From Colwellia sp. BRX10-3 (GTDB taxonomy: Bacteria > Pseudomonadota > Gammaproteobacteria > Enterobacterales > Alteromonadaceae): 64,000 nt of DNA. Shown here piece by piece: positions 27,091 to 36,088 of this stretch. The first letter of the stretch is position 1; the number at the start of each line of letters is the position of its first letter. The position numbers and the translations under genes are program-made. The stretch spans positions 62,001 through 126,000 of the forward strand of contig NZ_JACGWA010000003.1 in NCBI RefSeq assembly GCF_014077505.1, read 5' to 3'. The notes under the pieces are model-generated. The model was not told the DNA's origin, did not search any database, and worked only from the letters and a program-made list of their open reading frames with translations.

Positions 27091-27154
27091 ATTTCCTCCC
27101 TGCAAAATTAATAAAATAATTCACAAGGAGAAAAGAACGAGGACTGCAGAGGAA
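27091..27154. repeat. dispersed hairpin repeat, copy 2
   Basis: This close copy of the element at 17442-17504 starts ATTTCCTCCCTG, followed by AATAAAATAATTCACA and a purine-rich tail. The stem is imperfect here (CTCCCTGC against ACAAGGAG). Both copies sit in a gap upstream of the 3' end of a reverse-strand gene. Confidence 0.8.
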
Positions 27155-27193
27155 AAAACTGAATAACGTAATTAAACATATGTTTTAACGGTC

Positions 27194-27670
27194 TTAACTT
27201 GGCTTTTTACCTATCTTAAAATACCCGGTTGATAGAAATTGCACGGCTTCATTGCGCTTTTTGCCAACCAAAATTGCACCATCATCCATAAAGAGAAAGT
27301 TTTTCCAACAACGTTGAAATACCGCCCAGGTGGTTTCAATAACATTGTCTCTCGCACTGCAATAATAAACCACGGTATTATTATCCCACTTTAGATGCGT
27401 TAAAATCATCTCGGGTAATAAACTTTCTTCACTATCCCAAGTACTTTCCCATTTACCATTATCTAGCCACGATGCTGCGTTTTCAGGCCAATCACCTTTT
27501 TTAAAAAAGTCAGGATGATCAACTTGTTTACTAATAGCGCCATCCCAAAGTACCTTTGCACGATTACTCGCCATAGGCTTTATTTTTGTTTTGTCGCTAT
27601 CGCTAATAGGTAAACTATTATGCTTAAAGACCCAAGCGTTTTTTAATTCGTCAATTGAGGTGTAATTCAT
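27194..27670 (-). CDS. DUF2947 family protein
   Basis: This 158-aa soluble protein has no signal peptide or membrane segment. It is rich in tryptophan and aromatic residues, with phrases such as ELKNAWVFKHNSLPISD, HPDFFKKGDWPENA and RCWKNFLFMDDGAILVGKKR. These match my memory of DUF2947, a small family of Vibrio, Shewanella and Colwellia. No catalytic motif is evident and the function is unknown. It lies downstream of the LRR kinase gene on the same strand with a 77-base gap, so they may share a transcript. Confidence 0.65.
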   Translation of the reverse strand: MNYTSIDELKNAWVFKHNSLPISDSDKTKIKPMASNRAKVLWDGAISKQVDHPDFFKKGDWPENAASWLDNGKWESTWDSEESLLPEMILTHLKWDNNTVVYYCSARDNVIETTWAVFQRCWKNFLFMDDGAILVGKKRNEAVQFLSTGYFKIGKKPS

Positions 27671-27747
27671 GGTGTCTTCTATAAAGTAATTGTTGCCGCA
27701 TTATAACAAGGCTGTGTGATAACTCATTAATAATTTTGAATGACTAT

Positions 27748-29007
27748 TTAGTGTTTATTTTCAGCAATATCATTAAGTTTTTGCTCGATAACTTTATATT
27801 GCTGGCTACTTTGCGCTTGTTCATTACAAATACTTAATAAGTCTTCAATAAAAAATGAAAGTGCTCGGCGTTCAATTTTACGGATTAACTTTTGCTGCTC
27901 GCCGTTTAGCATGTGATACATAGTAGCTGCACCAAAGTCGCCAAAAATTATATTAGCGTTTTCATCAAACAGGGTGTTATGGGCATATAAATCGCCATGG
28001 CATACTTTATTCGCGTGTAAATGCTCAAACACGTTTTCCATTTGTATCACTATCTTTTCAATTTGCTCGGTGCTTAAGGTAAAGCCTTTAGGAAAGGTGT
28101 CACGAGTGCAAGTTTGGAAGTTGGGCGGTAAACCTAAATTTTTAAAGTTATTCGGAATTAAGTTCATGATTAACGCTAAATAGTTATCTTCATTAACTTG
28201 TGCCAAAGAACAAACTAGGTTTTTATGATTGCCAACTTTTAAGCAAGCTTGTAACTCATCTTCAGGGTAACCATCGCTAGTTACTTTTCCTTTAAACACT
28301 TTTACAGCAACTTCATCTGGAAAGTTTAATGGCTTATCTGTCCAAATAGCTTTTGAAATAACACCTGACGCGCCTTGCCCAAGCACATTATGCAAAGAAA
28401 AACTTGATGAGGGCAATGACGGTACGGTTGCTAGCTTAAGTTGAGAACGACTGAATGGGTTACCTGAGAAGGCAAACCATGCAAGCTTAGGTAAACCTAA
28501 CAATTGTTCAGGGCACTCAGTAATGTTATTCGCTGAAATACGCACTAATTCAAGGTTGCTTGATTTTGCTAGTGTTAATGGTAGTTTGGATAATTTATTG
28601 CCGGCTAGCGCTAATTTTTGCAGTTGAGGACGCTCGCCTAATGAGTCAGGTAATGTTTCAATGCAGTTGTCGGTTAAAATTAACCACCGTAGTTTATCTG
28701 GTAAAGCTTTAGCAGGTACCTGATTAATTTGGTTTGATTTAAAACCAACCATTTCTAAATTTTCGCATTGTCCTAAAACTTCAGGTAATACTTTAAATAA
28801 ATTGTTTGAGGCAAAAATTATTTTAAGCTTTTTGAGCTGGGTTAACTCGTTTGGCAGTGAGGTTAATTGATTGTCTGATAAATCTAGAATTTCTAAGCTG
28901 TCTGCTAACGACAGAATTTCCATCGGAAATGAGCTTAAGTCTTCGGAGAGTTTTAAACGCGTTATACCCATGAGTTCGCCAGATTTTAACTGAGTCAGAG
29001 TGTGCAT
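27748..29007 (-). CDS. leucine-rich-repeat protein kinase
   Basis: This 419-aa cytosolic protein has an N-terminal half (about 15-185) of some seven leucine-rich repeats, for example LEILDLSDNQLTSLPNEL and LQKLALAGNKLSKLPLTL. The C-terminal half is a eukaryotic-like protein kinase: glycine loop LGQGASGV at 209-216, VAVKVF with lysine K236, catalytic loop HGDLYAHN with D339 and N344, and DFG at 357-359. The catalytic loop has HGD instead of HRD, as in small-molecule and atypical kinases. It has no membrane segment. The LRR part probably selects the partner. Targets are unknown. Confidence 0.88.
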   Translation of the reverse strand: MHTLTQLKSGELMGITRLKLSEDLSSFPMEILSLADSLEILDLSDNQLTSLPNELTQLKKLKIIFASNNLFKVLPEVLGQCENLEMVGFKSNQINQVPAKALPDKLRWLILTDNCIETLPDSLGERPQLQKLALAGNKLSKLPLTLAKSSNLELVRISANNITECPEQLLGLPKLAWFAFSGNPFSRSQLKLATVPSLPSSSFSLHNVLGQGASGVISKAIWTDKPLNFPDEVAVKVFKGKVTSDGYPEDELQACLKVGNHKNLVCSLAQVNEDNYLALIMNLIPNNFKNLGLPPNFQTCTRDTFPKGFTLSTEQIEKIVIQMENVFEHLHANKVCHGDLYAHNTLFDENANIIFGDFGAATMYHMLNGEQQKLIRKIERRALSFFIEDLLSICNEQAQSSQQYKVIEQKLNDIAENKH

Positions 29008-29080
29008 TTATTAATCCTGTTGTTATTTTAGCAGATAAAAGTGATGATTATACAAGGTGGTATTACATCGCTTTAAACAT

Positions 29081-29123
29081 AAAAAAACCCGAGAAGCACA
29101 ATTAAATGCTCTCGGGTTTTTTT
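29081..29123 (-). terminator. rho-independent terminator of tRNA-Val
   Basis: Seven A, then CCCGAGA-AGCA pairing with TGCT-CTCGGG, then seven T. The A and T tracts make it usable on both strands. On the reverse strand it follows tRNA-Val. Confidence 0.9.
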
Positions 29124-29142
29124 GGGTTAATAAACCCTAATA

Positions 29143-29219
29143 TGGTGCTCGCTACTGGACTCGAACCAGTGACACCTTGCATGTCATGCAAGTACTCTAA
29201 CCAACTGAGCTAAGCGAGC
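29143..29219 (-). tRNA. tRNA-Val (GAC)
   Basis: On the reverse strand this 77-base tRNA starts GCTCGCTTAGCTCAGTTGG. The anticodon arm CTTGC-ATGACAT-GCAAG gives anticodon GAC, the T arm contains GGTTCGAGTCC, and CCA is encoded. Confidence 0.95.
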
Positions 29220-29394
29220 TTTATTTCAAGTGAAAATGTTGAGTAACTCAACGAGGCGCTATGTTAGCGATCTGTTTTAGCAAGTGCAAGCAGTTTTATA
29301 TAAAACTCGCTGCAACTGCTGATTAATTCAGCAGCGGCTATTGCACTTGCTCATTTTAGCGACAAATAATCTAATTCGAGCTGAATAATAAATG
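29220..29394. other. short intergenic region upstream of tRNA-Val
   Basis: This gap contains an imperfect inverted repeat (GCAAGTGCAAGCAG near 29280 and GCACTTGC near 29342) lying 3' of the MATE gene. It may act as terminator of the MATE gene, or be part of the tRNA-Val promoter region. Confidence 0.35.
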
Positions 29395-30771
29395 TTAACT
29401 TGCTAATACTGCTTGTTGATCAAAGCGATTTTGTACCACTTTTAAACGCCAAGCCAGTAACACTGCAGCAACGGTTAAACCAGAAATAAAGCCTATCCAG
29501 AAACCATAAGGGCCAGATGCAGGGGCTATCCAGTCGGTTAATCCTAATATTAAACCGAAAGATAGGCCAACAACCCAGTAGGAGAAAAAGGTGATATACA
29601 AAATTGATTTAGTGTCTTTGTAACCACGTAATGCGCCTGCTGAAATAACTTGTATGGCATCGGAAAACTGAAATAAAGCCGCTAAAAACATTAAGCCAGC
29701 CGCAAGTTCAAGTACTTCAGTATCTATGGTATAGATAGCTGCAATTTGTGTGCTAAACAATAAGGTAACTGCTGCTGTTACAACCGCAATAATCAGTCCT
29801 AAAATAACTGAATATCGGCAAAGCTCTTTTGCTTTATCAAGGTTTTTATTGCCGACTTCAAAGCCTACTTTTATGGTGACAGCCATCGCTAAACTTAACG
29901 GCACCATAAAGACTAAACCAGAAAAGTTAATGGCAATTTGGTGACTTGCGACAACATTAGCGCCAAATGGTACTAATATTATGGCTACTGCAGCAAATAG
30001 GCTTACTTCGAAAAGTAATGAAAATGCTATGGGTGTGCCTAATGCCAATATAATTTTCATTTCTGACCATTGCGGCCAATAGAACTTGGTAAACAGTGGT
30101 GCGTGTTTTAGGTGTTTAGAGAAATAAGCATAGGCAAGCATTCCTAGGAACATAACCCAATAAACAATGGCGGTTGCAATACCGCAACCTGCGCCACCCA
30201 ATGCTGGCATGCCAAACTCACCATAAATAAATATATAGTTGGCTGGTATGTTAATCAGTAAGCCTAATATGCTAATGATCATGGTTGGGCGCGTAAAAGA
30301 TAAGCCTTCTGAATAATTACGTAAGACTAAATACAAGCAATAGCCCGGACCGCCCCAAACAATGTAACCCAAATAATCAAACATCAAATTTTTGAGTTCA
30401 GGATCCATCGAAAGAGAGTCTATCAACATAGGCGTTGCAATGTAGTACAGAATAATGATGATTATTGAGAAAAAAACAGCTATCCAAGCGGTTTGATAGC
30501 TAGCTTTTGCCACATCGTCGAATTGTTTGGCACCTGATAATTGCGAAATAATACTGGCGAGTGCCATCACCAGACCTGATATGGTTAAAATTAAAGGTAA
30601 CCAGACACTACTCGCTACGGCAACGGCTGCCATATCGGTAGCACTAACTCGACCGGCCATCACGGTATCAGCAAAACCCATTAAATTTTGGATCAATTGG
30701 GCGATTAAAATTGGGTAAGCCAATTTCATTAAATTTTTGCTATTGGAAAAAAAAAGATTAATGTTCATCAA
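29395..30771 (-). CDS. MATE family efflux transporter (NorM-like)
   Basis: This 458-aa inner-membrane multidrug and toxin exporter has twelve hydrophobic segments in two six-helix halves. Family-typical stretches are LAYPILIAQLIQNLMGFADTVMAGR, split by the conserved FADTVMAG turn near residue 35, and FKRPT-like SFTRPTMIISILGLLINIPANYIFIYG around 165. NorM relatives expel cationic drugs in exchange for sodium or protons. It is divergent from ribE with a 66-base gap, an arrangement also known in Vibrio and Shewanella. Confidence 0.92.
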   Translation of the reverse strand: MMNINLFFSNSKNLMKLAYPILIAQLIQNLMGFADTVMAGRVSATDMAAVAVASSVWLPLILTISGLVMALASIISQLSGAKQFDDVAKASYQTAWIAVFFSIIIIILYYIATPMLIDSLSMDPELKNLMFDYLGYIVWGGPGYCLYLVLRNYSEGLSFTRPTMIISILGLLINIPANYIFIYGEFGMPALGGAGCGIATAIVYWVMFLGMLAYAYFSKHLKHAPLFTKFYWPQWSEMKIILALGTPIAFSLLFEVSLFAAVAIILVPFGANVVASHQIAINFSGLVFMVPLSLAMAVTIKVGFEVGNKNLDKAKELCRYSVILGLIIAVVTAAVTLLFSTQIAAIYTIDTEVLELAAGLMFLAALFQFSDAIQVISAGALRGYKDTKSILYITFFSYWVVGLSFGLILGLTDWIAPASGPYGFWIGFISGLTVAAVLLAWRLKVVQNRFDQQAVLAS

Positions 30772-30837
30772 GGCAATTATATCATTGGGTTATTCTTGCT
30801 AAGATAGCAAAAAATAGAGTATTTATCTGGATGATAT

Positions 30838-31461
30838 ATGTTTACCGGTATAGTGCAATCACAAGCTGAAGTAATTGCGATAATTAGTAAAAATAATGCG
30901 ATAAGATTAAAAATCGCCATAGAAAACACACTGATAGATAACCTTGAAATTGGGGCGAGTGTTGCGATAAATGGCGTTTGTTTAACGGTTGTTGAATTTG
31001 GTCGTTTGGATGAAGTTAGCAGCTTTATAAGTTTTGATGTTATTGATGAAACTCTACGGGTATCTAACCTTGCTGATATTGAATTGGGTACAGAGGTTAA
31101 TGTTGAGCGCTCGTTAAAAATTGGTGATGAAATTGGCGGACATATGCTCAGTGGCCATGTTCATACTCAAGCCATTCTCGCTAATCGTATCGATAGCCAA
31201 GATAATTGCACACTAAGTTTTACGATTGCAGCGGAATATAAAAAGTATATATTTGCCAAAGGCTTTATCAGTATTAATGGCATTAGTTTAACACTGGGCG
31301 CGGATGTAGGAGAGTCGTTTTCGGTGCATTTAATACCTGAAACCTTAGCTCGTACCAACTTACAGTATGTGCTTGTTGGCGATAAAGTTAATATTGAAAT
31401 TGATCAACAAACTATGACCATTGTTGAAACTATTGAGCGCATGAAGCTTAGCCTTAATTAA
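30838..31461 (+). CDS. ribE: riboflavin synthase alpha chain
   Basis: This 207-aa enzyme converts two molecules of 6,7-dimethyl-8-ribityllumazine to riboflavin plus the pyrimidine precursor. It has two lumazine-binding repeats. The first starts MFTGIVQSQAEV and contains SVAINGVCLTVVEF. The second contains GHMLSGHVHTQ near 103 and KGFISINGISLTLG near 140. E. coli RibC is 213 aa. There is no FMN riboswitch in the short gap before the ATG, and no other rib gene next to it. Confidence 0.95.
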   Translation: MFTGIVQSQAEVIAIISKNNAIRLKIAIENTLIDNLEIGASVAINGVCLTVVEFGRLDEVSSFISFDVIDETLRVSNLADIELGTEVNVERSLKIGDEIGGHMLSGHVHTQAILANRIDSQDNCTLSFTIAAEYKKYIFAKGFISINGISLTLGADVGESFSVHLIPETLARTNLQYVLVGDKVNIEIDQQTMTIVETIERMKLSLN

Positions 31462-31542
31462 TTTTTTGATATGAAAGCTAAGCTTATTAACAGTACCTGT
31501 GCACAACCGCGATGTTTAGGTTTTTGATAAGACAATGCTTAT

Positions 31543-31749
31543 TTAAAAATACTGTTCATTATCACTAGCAACCGCTAATTGAATTTTTTTACGGTATTCA
31601 TCAATATGTAAATTCAAATGCATTTCCATGCAACAAGCCGGGCATTCTTCATAATAATCTTGGTCGCCTTCACTGGCGTCTAAGGAAACACGAATATGGT
31701 GACCGCAATGAGGGCATTCGATGCGTTGTTCTTTAATATCATGGGGCAT
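31543..31749 (-). CDS. CPXCG motif-containing cysteine-rich protein
   Basis: This 68-aa protein has a CPHC pair near residue 12 and a CPACC pair near 37, likely binding one zinc ion in a ribbon fold. The family is a widespread small gammaproteobacterial group of unknown role. No membrane segment is present. It lies convergent with ribE. Confidence 0.88.
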   Translation of the reverse strand: MPHDIKEQRIECPHCGHHIRVSLDASEGDQDYYEECPACCMEMHLNLHIDEYRKKIQLAVASDNEQYF

Positions 31750-31848
31750 AATGGCTCCTAGGTTTTAACTTTTTTAACCGTAACTTTAGTATGAACAACT
31801 TTAGCCAAAGTGCGAATATTTCCCCGTTAAAAATACACTTTTACTGGC

Positions 31849-32721
31849 TTAATACAGTGCTAATATACGGTTTAAGTTGGCTTTAGACTGTTCAATATAA
31901 ACCCCACCAAATAAGTTAGCATGATTAAGGATATGGTAAAAATTGTAGATTAGTTTACGTTTGTCGAAGCCGCTTTGTAATGGGTATGTCTCCTGATAAC
32001 CTTGATAAAATTCATCAGGCATTTGACCAAACAATTCTGTCATGGCGATATCAACTTCACGATCACCATAATAACTGGCGGGATCATAAATAAACACACG
32101 GCTATCACTAAAGCCAATATTGCCTTGCCATAAGTCGCCATGCACTAAACACGGGGTGACTTGATGGTGCAGCAAGGTGTCATGACAAACACTTATAATA
32201 TGTTCAATGTCACCAAAGATTATTGATTTTTCAGCTAACAGTTGTAATTGCCAGCCAATACGTTGTTCGGCAAAAAATGTTCGCCAATTACTTTGCCAGT
32301 CGTTAGGTTGTTGTGTATTACCAATAAAATTATCATGTTGCCAACCAAATTGACCATGTGATGATTGTTGATGCATTTGCGCAAGCTGTTTGCCAAATAG
32401 CCACCAATTCTTAGTGCCAGCATGATTAAAGGGTAAGTATTCTAATACCAAATAGCTTTTGTCTAATGAAGTGCCTGTGGTAATAACATCAGGGCATGCA
32501 ATGGCATTAAGCTGTTTTATTTTTGCTAAAGAATACGCCTCGGTTTCAAATTGTTGTAGACGAGGTTTATCATTAAGTTTTATAAAATAATTGTGCTGAT
32601 AGTCACTTAGCCAATAGCATAAATTTATATCGCCACCAGTGACGAGTTGTTTATGCTTAATGCTAAATTCTTCACCTATAACTTGTGATATATCTCGTTC
32701 AATATTTTGCCACATGTTCAC
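31849..32721 (-). CDS. fructosamine kinase family protein
   Basis: This 290-aa relative of fructosamine-3-kinase has an aminoglycoside-phosphotransferase fold. Residues 25-33 give VTGGDINLCYW, the nucleotide loop. YFIKLND holds the ATP lysine near 47, VHGDLWQGNIG near 195 the catalytic aspartate, and YDPASYYGDREVDIAMTELFG near 215 the metal aspartate. Bacterial members phosphorylate ketoamines on protein lysines, starting deglycation. It is monocistronic. The exact substrate is inferred from the family. Confidence 0.9.
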   Translation of the reverse strand: MNMWQNIERDISQVIGEEFSIKHKQLVTGGDINLCYWLSDYQHNYFIKLNDKPRLQQFETEAYSLAKIKQLNAIACPDVITTGTSLDKSYLVLEYLPFNHAGTKNWWLFGKQLAQMHQQSSHGQFGWQHDNFIGNTQQPNDWQSNWRTFFAEQRIGWQLQLLAEKSIIFGDIEHIISVCHDTLLHHQVTPCLVHGDLWQGNIGFSDSRVFIYDPASYYGDREVDIAMTELFGQMPDEFYQGYQETYPLQSGFDKRKLIYNFYHILNHANLFGGVYIEQSKANLNRILALY

Positions 32722-32835
32722 CTACTCCGTTAGGCTGTACTAATACCAATAGCAATTATAGTTGAAGGTGAAAAATAAATGTTAATAATGGCAGAGGTTG
32801 CTGAAACAAGGCTAAAAATATGAGATATATTTTAT

Positions 32836-33168
32836 TTATTCAATATCGATAATTAAGTTTGCTATTTTATTTGGCACACCATCCCATTGCTCTGCATCAG
32901 CAGGTGCAGGAATAACTTCAGTAATAACCGGCCATGATTTGGCCAATTCAGCGTTGAGTTCGATAAAGTCTTTTTGACTTTCAGGTACTTCACTTTCTTC
33001 ATAAATAGCGTCGGCAGGGCATTCAACTGGACACAAGTCGCAATCAATGCATGAGTCAGGGTTAATGACTAAAAAATTGGGTCCTTGATGAAAGGCATCG
33101 GCAGGACAAACTGCGACACAATCTGTGTATTTACATTGAATACAATTATCAGTTACTACAAACGCCAT
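32836..33168 (-). CDS. fdxA: 7Fe ferredoxin FdxA
   Basis: This 110-aa ferredoxin resembles Azotobacter ferredoxin I. The N-terminal cysteines lie in [14 protein letters not shown], the second cluster motif in [12 protein letters not shown] near residues 40-50. Cysteines matching the ligands of the [3Fe-4S] and [4Fe-4S] clusters are present. The extra non-ligand cysteine of the Azotobacter protein (VDCF) is alanine here (ADAF). The C-terminal half ([23 protein letters not shown]) is characteristic of FdxA. It is a cytosolic low-potential electron carrier, divergent from the flavoprotein gene with a short gap. Confidence 0.93.
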   Translation of the reverse strand: MAFVVTDNCIQCKYTDCVAVCPADAFHQGPNFLVINPDSCIDCDLCPVECPADAIYEESEVPESQKDFIELNAELAKSWPVITEVIPAPADAEQWDGVPNKIANLIIDIE

Positions 33169-33351
33169 TTTACTCTGCTTAGTTTATTATGTTGGGAGAT
33201 GAAATTTATCCGCATTTGTGCGACTAATATGCGGATCATACCTTGCTAGCGAACAATTTCAATTATTGTTTTAGCTTTGTATTTGGTATCGCTAGTACTA
33301 TCAGGTAAAATAGCGCCAATTTTTACCCTAGTCTCGCTTTGGATACACAAT

Positions 33352-34998
33352 ATGTTGCGTTTAACTAACGTCAAATTACCACTCAATCATCAGCCTGAAG
33401 AGTTAGAGCAAGTTATTCTTGCAACATTAAAAATCACGGCTGAGCAGCTAACAAGTTTTTCAATCTTTAAGCGTGGTTACGATGCACGTAAAAAGAGCAA
33501 CATAATTTTGATGTACACCTTAGACGTAGAAACGACAAAAAATGAACAGCTTCTTGCTGAGCATTCCAGTGATCAAAATATTAAAGCCAGCCCAGATACC
33601 CGTTATAAGTTTGTTGGACATGCACCAGAAAGCATAACCGAGCGCCCGGTAGTTATTGGTATGGGACCTTGTGGTTTATTTGCAGGTTTATTATTAGCAC
33701 AAATGGGTTTTAAACCGATTATTTTAGAACGTGGTAAAGAAGTACGTCAGCGCACTAAAGATACGTTCGGTTTTTGGCGCAAAAAAATTCTGAATACCGA
33801 ATCTAATGTGCAATTTGGTGAAGGTGGTGCGGGTACGTTTTCTGACGGTAAACTTTGGAGCCAAGTTAAAGATCCAAAGCATTATAGTCGTAAAGTTTTA
33901 CATGAGTTTGTTGACGCCGGCGCACCAGATGAAATTTTATACGTTAGCAAGCCACATATTGGTACCTTTAAATTAGTTACCATGGTTGAGCAAATGCGCG
34001 CTGAAATTCACCGTCTCGGCGGCGAAGTGCGTTTTGAACAACGTGTCGATGATATTCATTTTAAACAAACTGAAGATGAAAACGACAGCAGGCAAGTGAC
34101 AGGTTTAACCTTGGCAACAGGTGAAGTGATTGAAACTAAACATGTTGCTTTAGCTATTGGTCATAGCGCGCGTGATACTTTTACTATGTTGCATGAAAAA
34201 GGCGTGTTTATAAAAGCTAAGCCATTTTCAATTGGTTTTAGAATTGAGCATGAGCAATCGGTTATTGACGATGCCCGTTTTGGCGAAAATGCTGGAAACC
34301 CTATTTTAGGTGCGGCGGATTATAAACTTGTTCACCATTGTAAAAATGGCCGTTCAGTTTATAGCTTTTGTATGTGTCCAGGCGGCACAGTAGTCGCCGC
34401 AGCATCAGAAGAAGGGCGTTTGGTTACTAATGGCATGAGCCAATACTCGCGCCATGAACGCAACGCCAATAGTGCTATTGTTGTTGGTATATCACCAGAA
34501 GATTATGACGAAAATGGCAGTAAAGATAATGTACTTGCCGGCATTGAGTTTCAGCGTCGGTTAGAAGAAGCGGCCTTTAAACTTGGTGGAGAAAACTATG
34601 ATGCACCCGTGCAGTTGGTTGGTGACTTTCTTGCCGGACGTAAAAGTGGTGAGCATGGTGTTGTAGCGCCATCTTATAAACCTGGTGTTAAATACTGTGA
34701 TTTGAGTGACATTTTGCCTAGTTATGCCACCGAGGCTATTCGTGAAGCATTACCCGCATTTGAGCGTAAAATAAAAGGTTTCTCGATGGCGGATGCCACA
34801 TTGACTGCGGTTGAAACACGTACATCGTCGCCTATTAGTATAACCCGTGATAAAGATAGCTATGAGAGTTTAAATACCAAAGGGTTATATCCTGCGGGTG
34901 AAGGTGCAGGTTATGCCGGCGGTATTTTGTCTGCGGGTATTGATGGTATTAAAGTAGCGGAAGCCATGGCGCTTTCTATGCTTAAAAGTCATAAATAA
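33352..34998 (+). CDS. FAD-dependent dehydrogenase (COG2509)
   Basis: This flavoprotein of about 548 aa belongs to the uncharacterised FAD-dependent dehydrogenase family COG2509. The dinucleotide loop is VIGMGPCGLFAGLLLAQMG near residue 110, followed by FGEGGAGTFSDGKLWSQVKD near 160 and a C-terminal YPAGEGAGYAGGILSAGIDG near 518. I chose ATG 33352 (MLRLTNVKLPLNH). A TTG 25 codons earlier extends the frame, but the added stretch is untypical and the ATG has TTTGGA eight bases before it. The reaction is unknown. The ferredoxin gene fdxA is divergent next door, which hints at electron transfer but does not prove it. Confidence 0.88.
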   Translation: MLRLTNVKLPLNHQPEELEQVILATLKITAEQLTSFSIFKRGYDARKKSNIILMYTLDVETTKNEQLLAEHSSDQNIKASPDTRYKFVGHAPESITERPVVIGMGPCGLFAGLLLAQMGFKPIILERGKEVRQRTKDTFGFWRKKILNTESNVQFGEGGAGTFSDGKLWSQVKDPKHYSRKVLHEFVDAGAPDEILYVSKPHIGTFKLVTMVEQMRAEIHRLGGEVRFEQRVDDIHFKQTEDENDSRQVTGLTLATGEVIETKHVALAIGHSARDTFTMLHEKGVFIKAKPFSIGFRIEHEQSVIDDARFGENAGNPILGAADYKLVHHCKNGRSVYSFCMCPGGTVVAAASEEGRLVTNGMSQYSRHERNANSAIVVGISPEDYDENGSKDNVLAGIEFQRRLEEAAFKLGGENYDAPVQLVGDFLAGRKSGEHGVVAPSYKPGVKYCDLSDILPSYATEAIREALPAFERKIKGFSMADATLTAVETRTSSPISITRDKDSYESLNTKGLYPAGEGAGYAGGILSAGIDGIKVAEAMALSMLKSHK

Positions 34999-35134
34999 AG
35001 TTTTATACAATAGTTAATAATTAACATTATCTTTTAGAACACCAAAAGAGAAACACTTCAAGTTACGCTGACAGTATCTTGAAGTAATCTGACGTTAGTT
35101 AGTAGCACAGCCTAGCATTAGTAGGTATGCAGAA

Positions 35135-35884
35135 TTATTTATGCTGTATTTCTTGAATGTTGGCTTTAGCTTGCTGCTGGTATTTACTATTGGGTAATTG
35201 TTCTTTCATATTATTGAGTGTGGTCCAAATAGCGTTTAGTGTCATCGGTTTGGCCAGCCATTGTGGAATGCTACCTTTTGGGTCAACCTTAAATTGATAA
35301 GTAATAGCTATTTGCTCAGGTTGAGTGGGTATAATCTTCCAATGTGCATGTAACACTTGCATGCGAACGAAGTCTTTGGTCTTCGCAATGTTATCGCCAT
35401 CGTCTGTAACGGCAATTTCGATCGATAAATCCTGATTTTGCCAATAACGAGAATGCACAATCATCTCGCGCGCTGAAAACGGCCATAAACTTTTAAAGCG
35501 CGTTATGAAGATATATTCGTTAGGTGATATTTTACTGATTATTTCGGCTGACGCTGCATTGTCTAGCCAGCGTGGAGTCATCTTTAAGTCTTCAATAAAG
35601 TAAAGGAAACCAGCAAGCGTTGATTCAAACGTGGCTTGCGCCTTTATTTCAATTAAACTTGTAATGTCATCGATACGATAGCTGACTTTAAAATAATCGT
35701 CTGATCGCCATAATTTCCAGGGCACGTCGTTAACTTTACTATAGGTTTTATTAGCAACTTCAGCGGTATTTTGTGCCGCTAAATTAAAGCTTGAATATAA
35801 GCTAAGTAAAACGCTGAAAATTATCAGCACTTTTAAGGTTATAAATTTTTTTACTCGCTTACTCAATATACTCGTCCTGTCCAT
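35135..35884 (-). CDS. START domain-containing protein
   Basis: This 249-aa protein has a hydrophobic N-terminal segment (about 15-37) acting as signal peptide or anchor. The START-like fold of about 200 residues covers most of the rest, with PWKLWRSDDYFKVSYR, the central FLYFIEDLKMTPRWLDNAASAEIIS and IAITYQFKVDPKGSIPQWLAK. START domains bind lipids or other hydrophobic ligands. In bacteria such proteins are periplasmic and of unknown role. It is monocistronic and divergent from thrS. Confidence 0.85.
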   Translation of the reverse strand: MDRTSILSKRVKKFITLKVLIIFSVLLSLYSSFNLAAQNTAEVANKTYSKVNDVPWKLWRSDDYFKVSYRIDDITSLIEIKAQATFESTLAGFLYFIEDLKMTPRWLDNAASAEIISKISPNEYIFITRFKSLWPFSAREMIVHSRYWQNQDLSIEIAVTDDGDNIAKTKDFVRMQVLHAHWKIIPTQPEQIAITYQFKVDPKGSIPQWLAKPMTLNAIWTTLNNMKEQLPNSKYQQQAKANIQEIQHK

Positions 35885-36088
35885 TGCAAATTATAGCGAA
35901 TTACCCTATATTCCTGTGCTCGCTTTAATGCAATTTTTTATCTTCGTGTTAATAGCCACCGATATAGTATCGAATTTAGCTTTATATAGCGCCATTAATT
36001 GCCTAAGAATCAATAATGTCGTGATAAAAATTATTAATAATACTCAAGCGGCACTTAGTGTGTGTCGCCACTGAATAAAGGAAAATAC

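Noticed and set aside
33277-33351. TTG start for the COG2509 flavoprotein giving 573 aa
   Set aside because: The extra residues are an untypical hydrophobic lead, and the ATG at 33352 has a ribosome-like site at normal distance.
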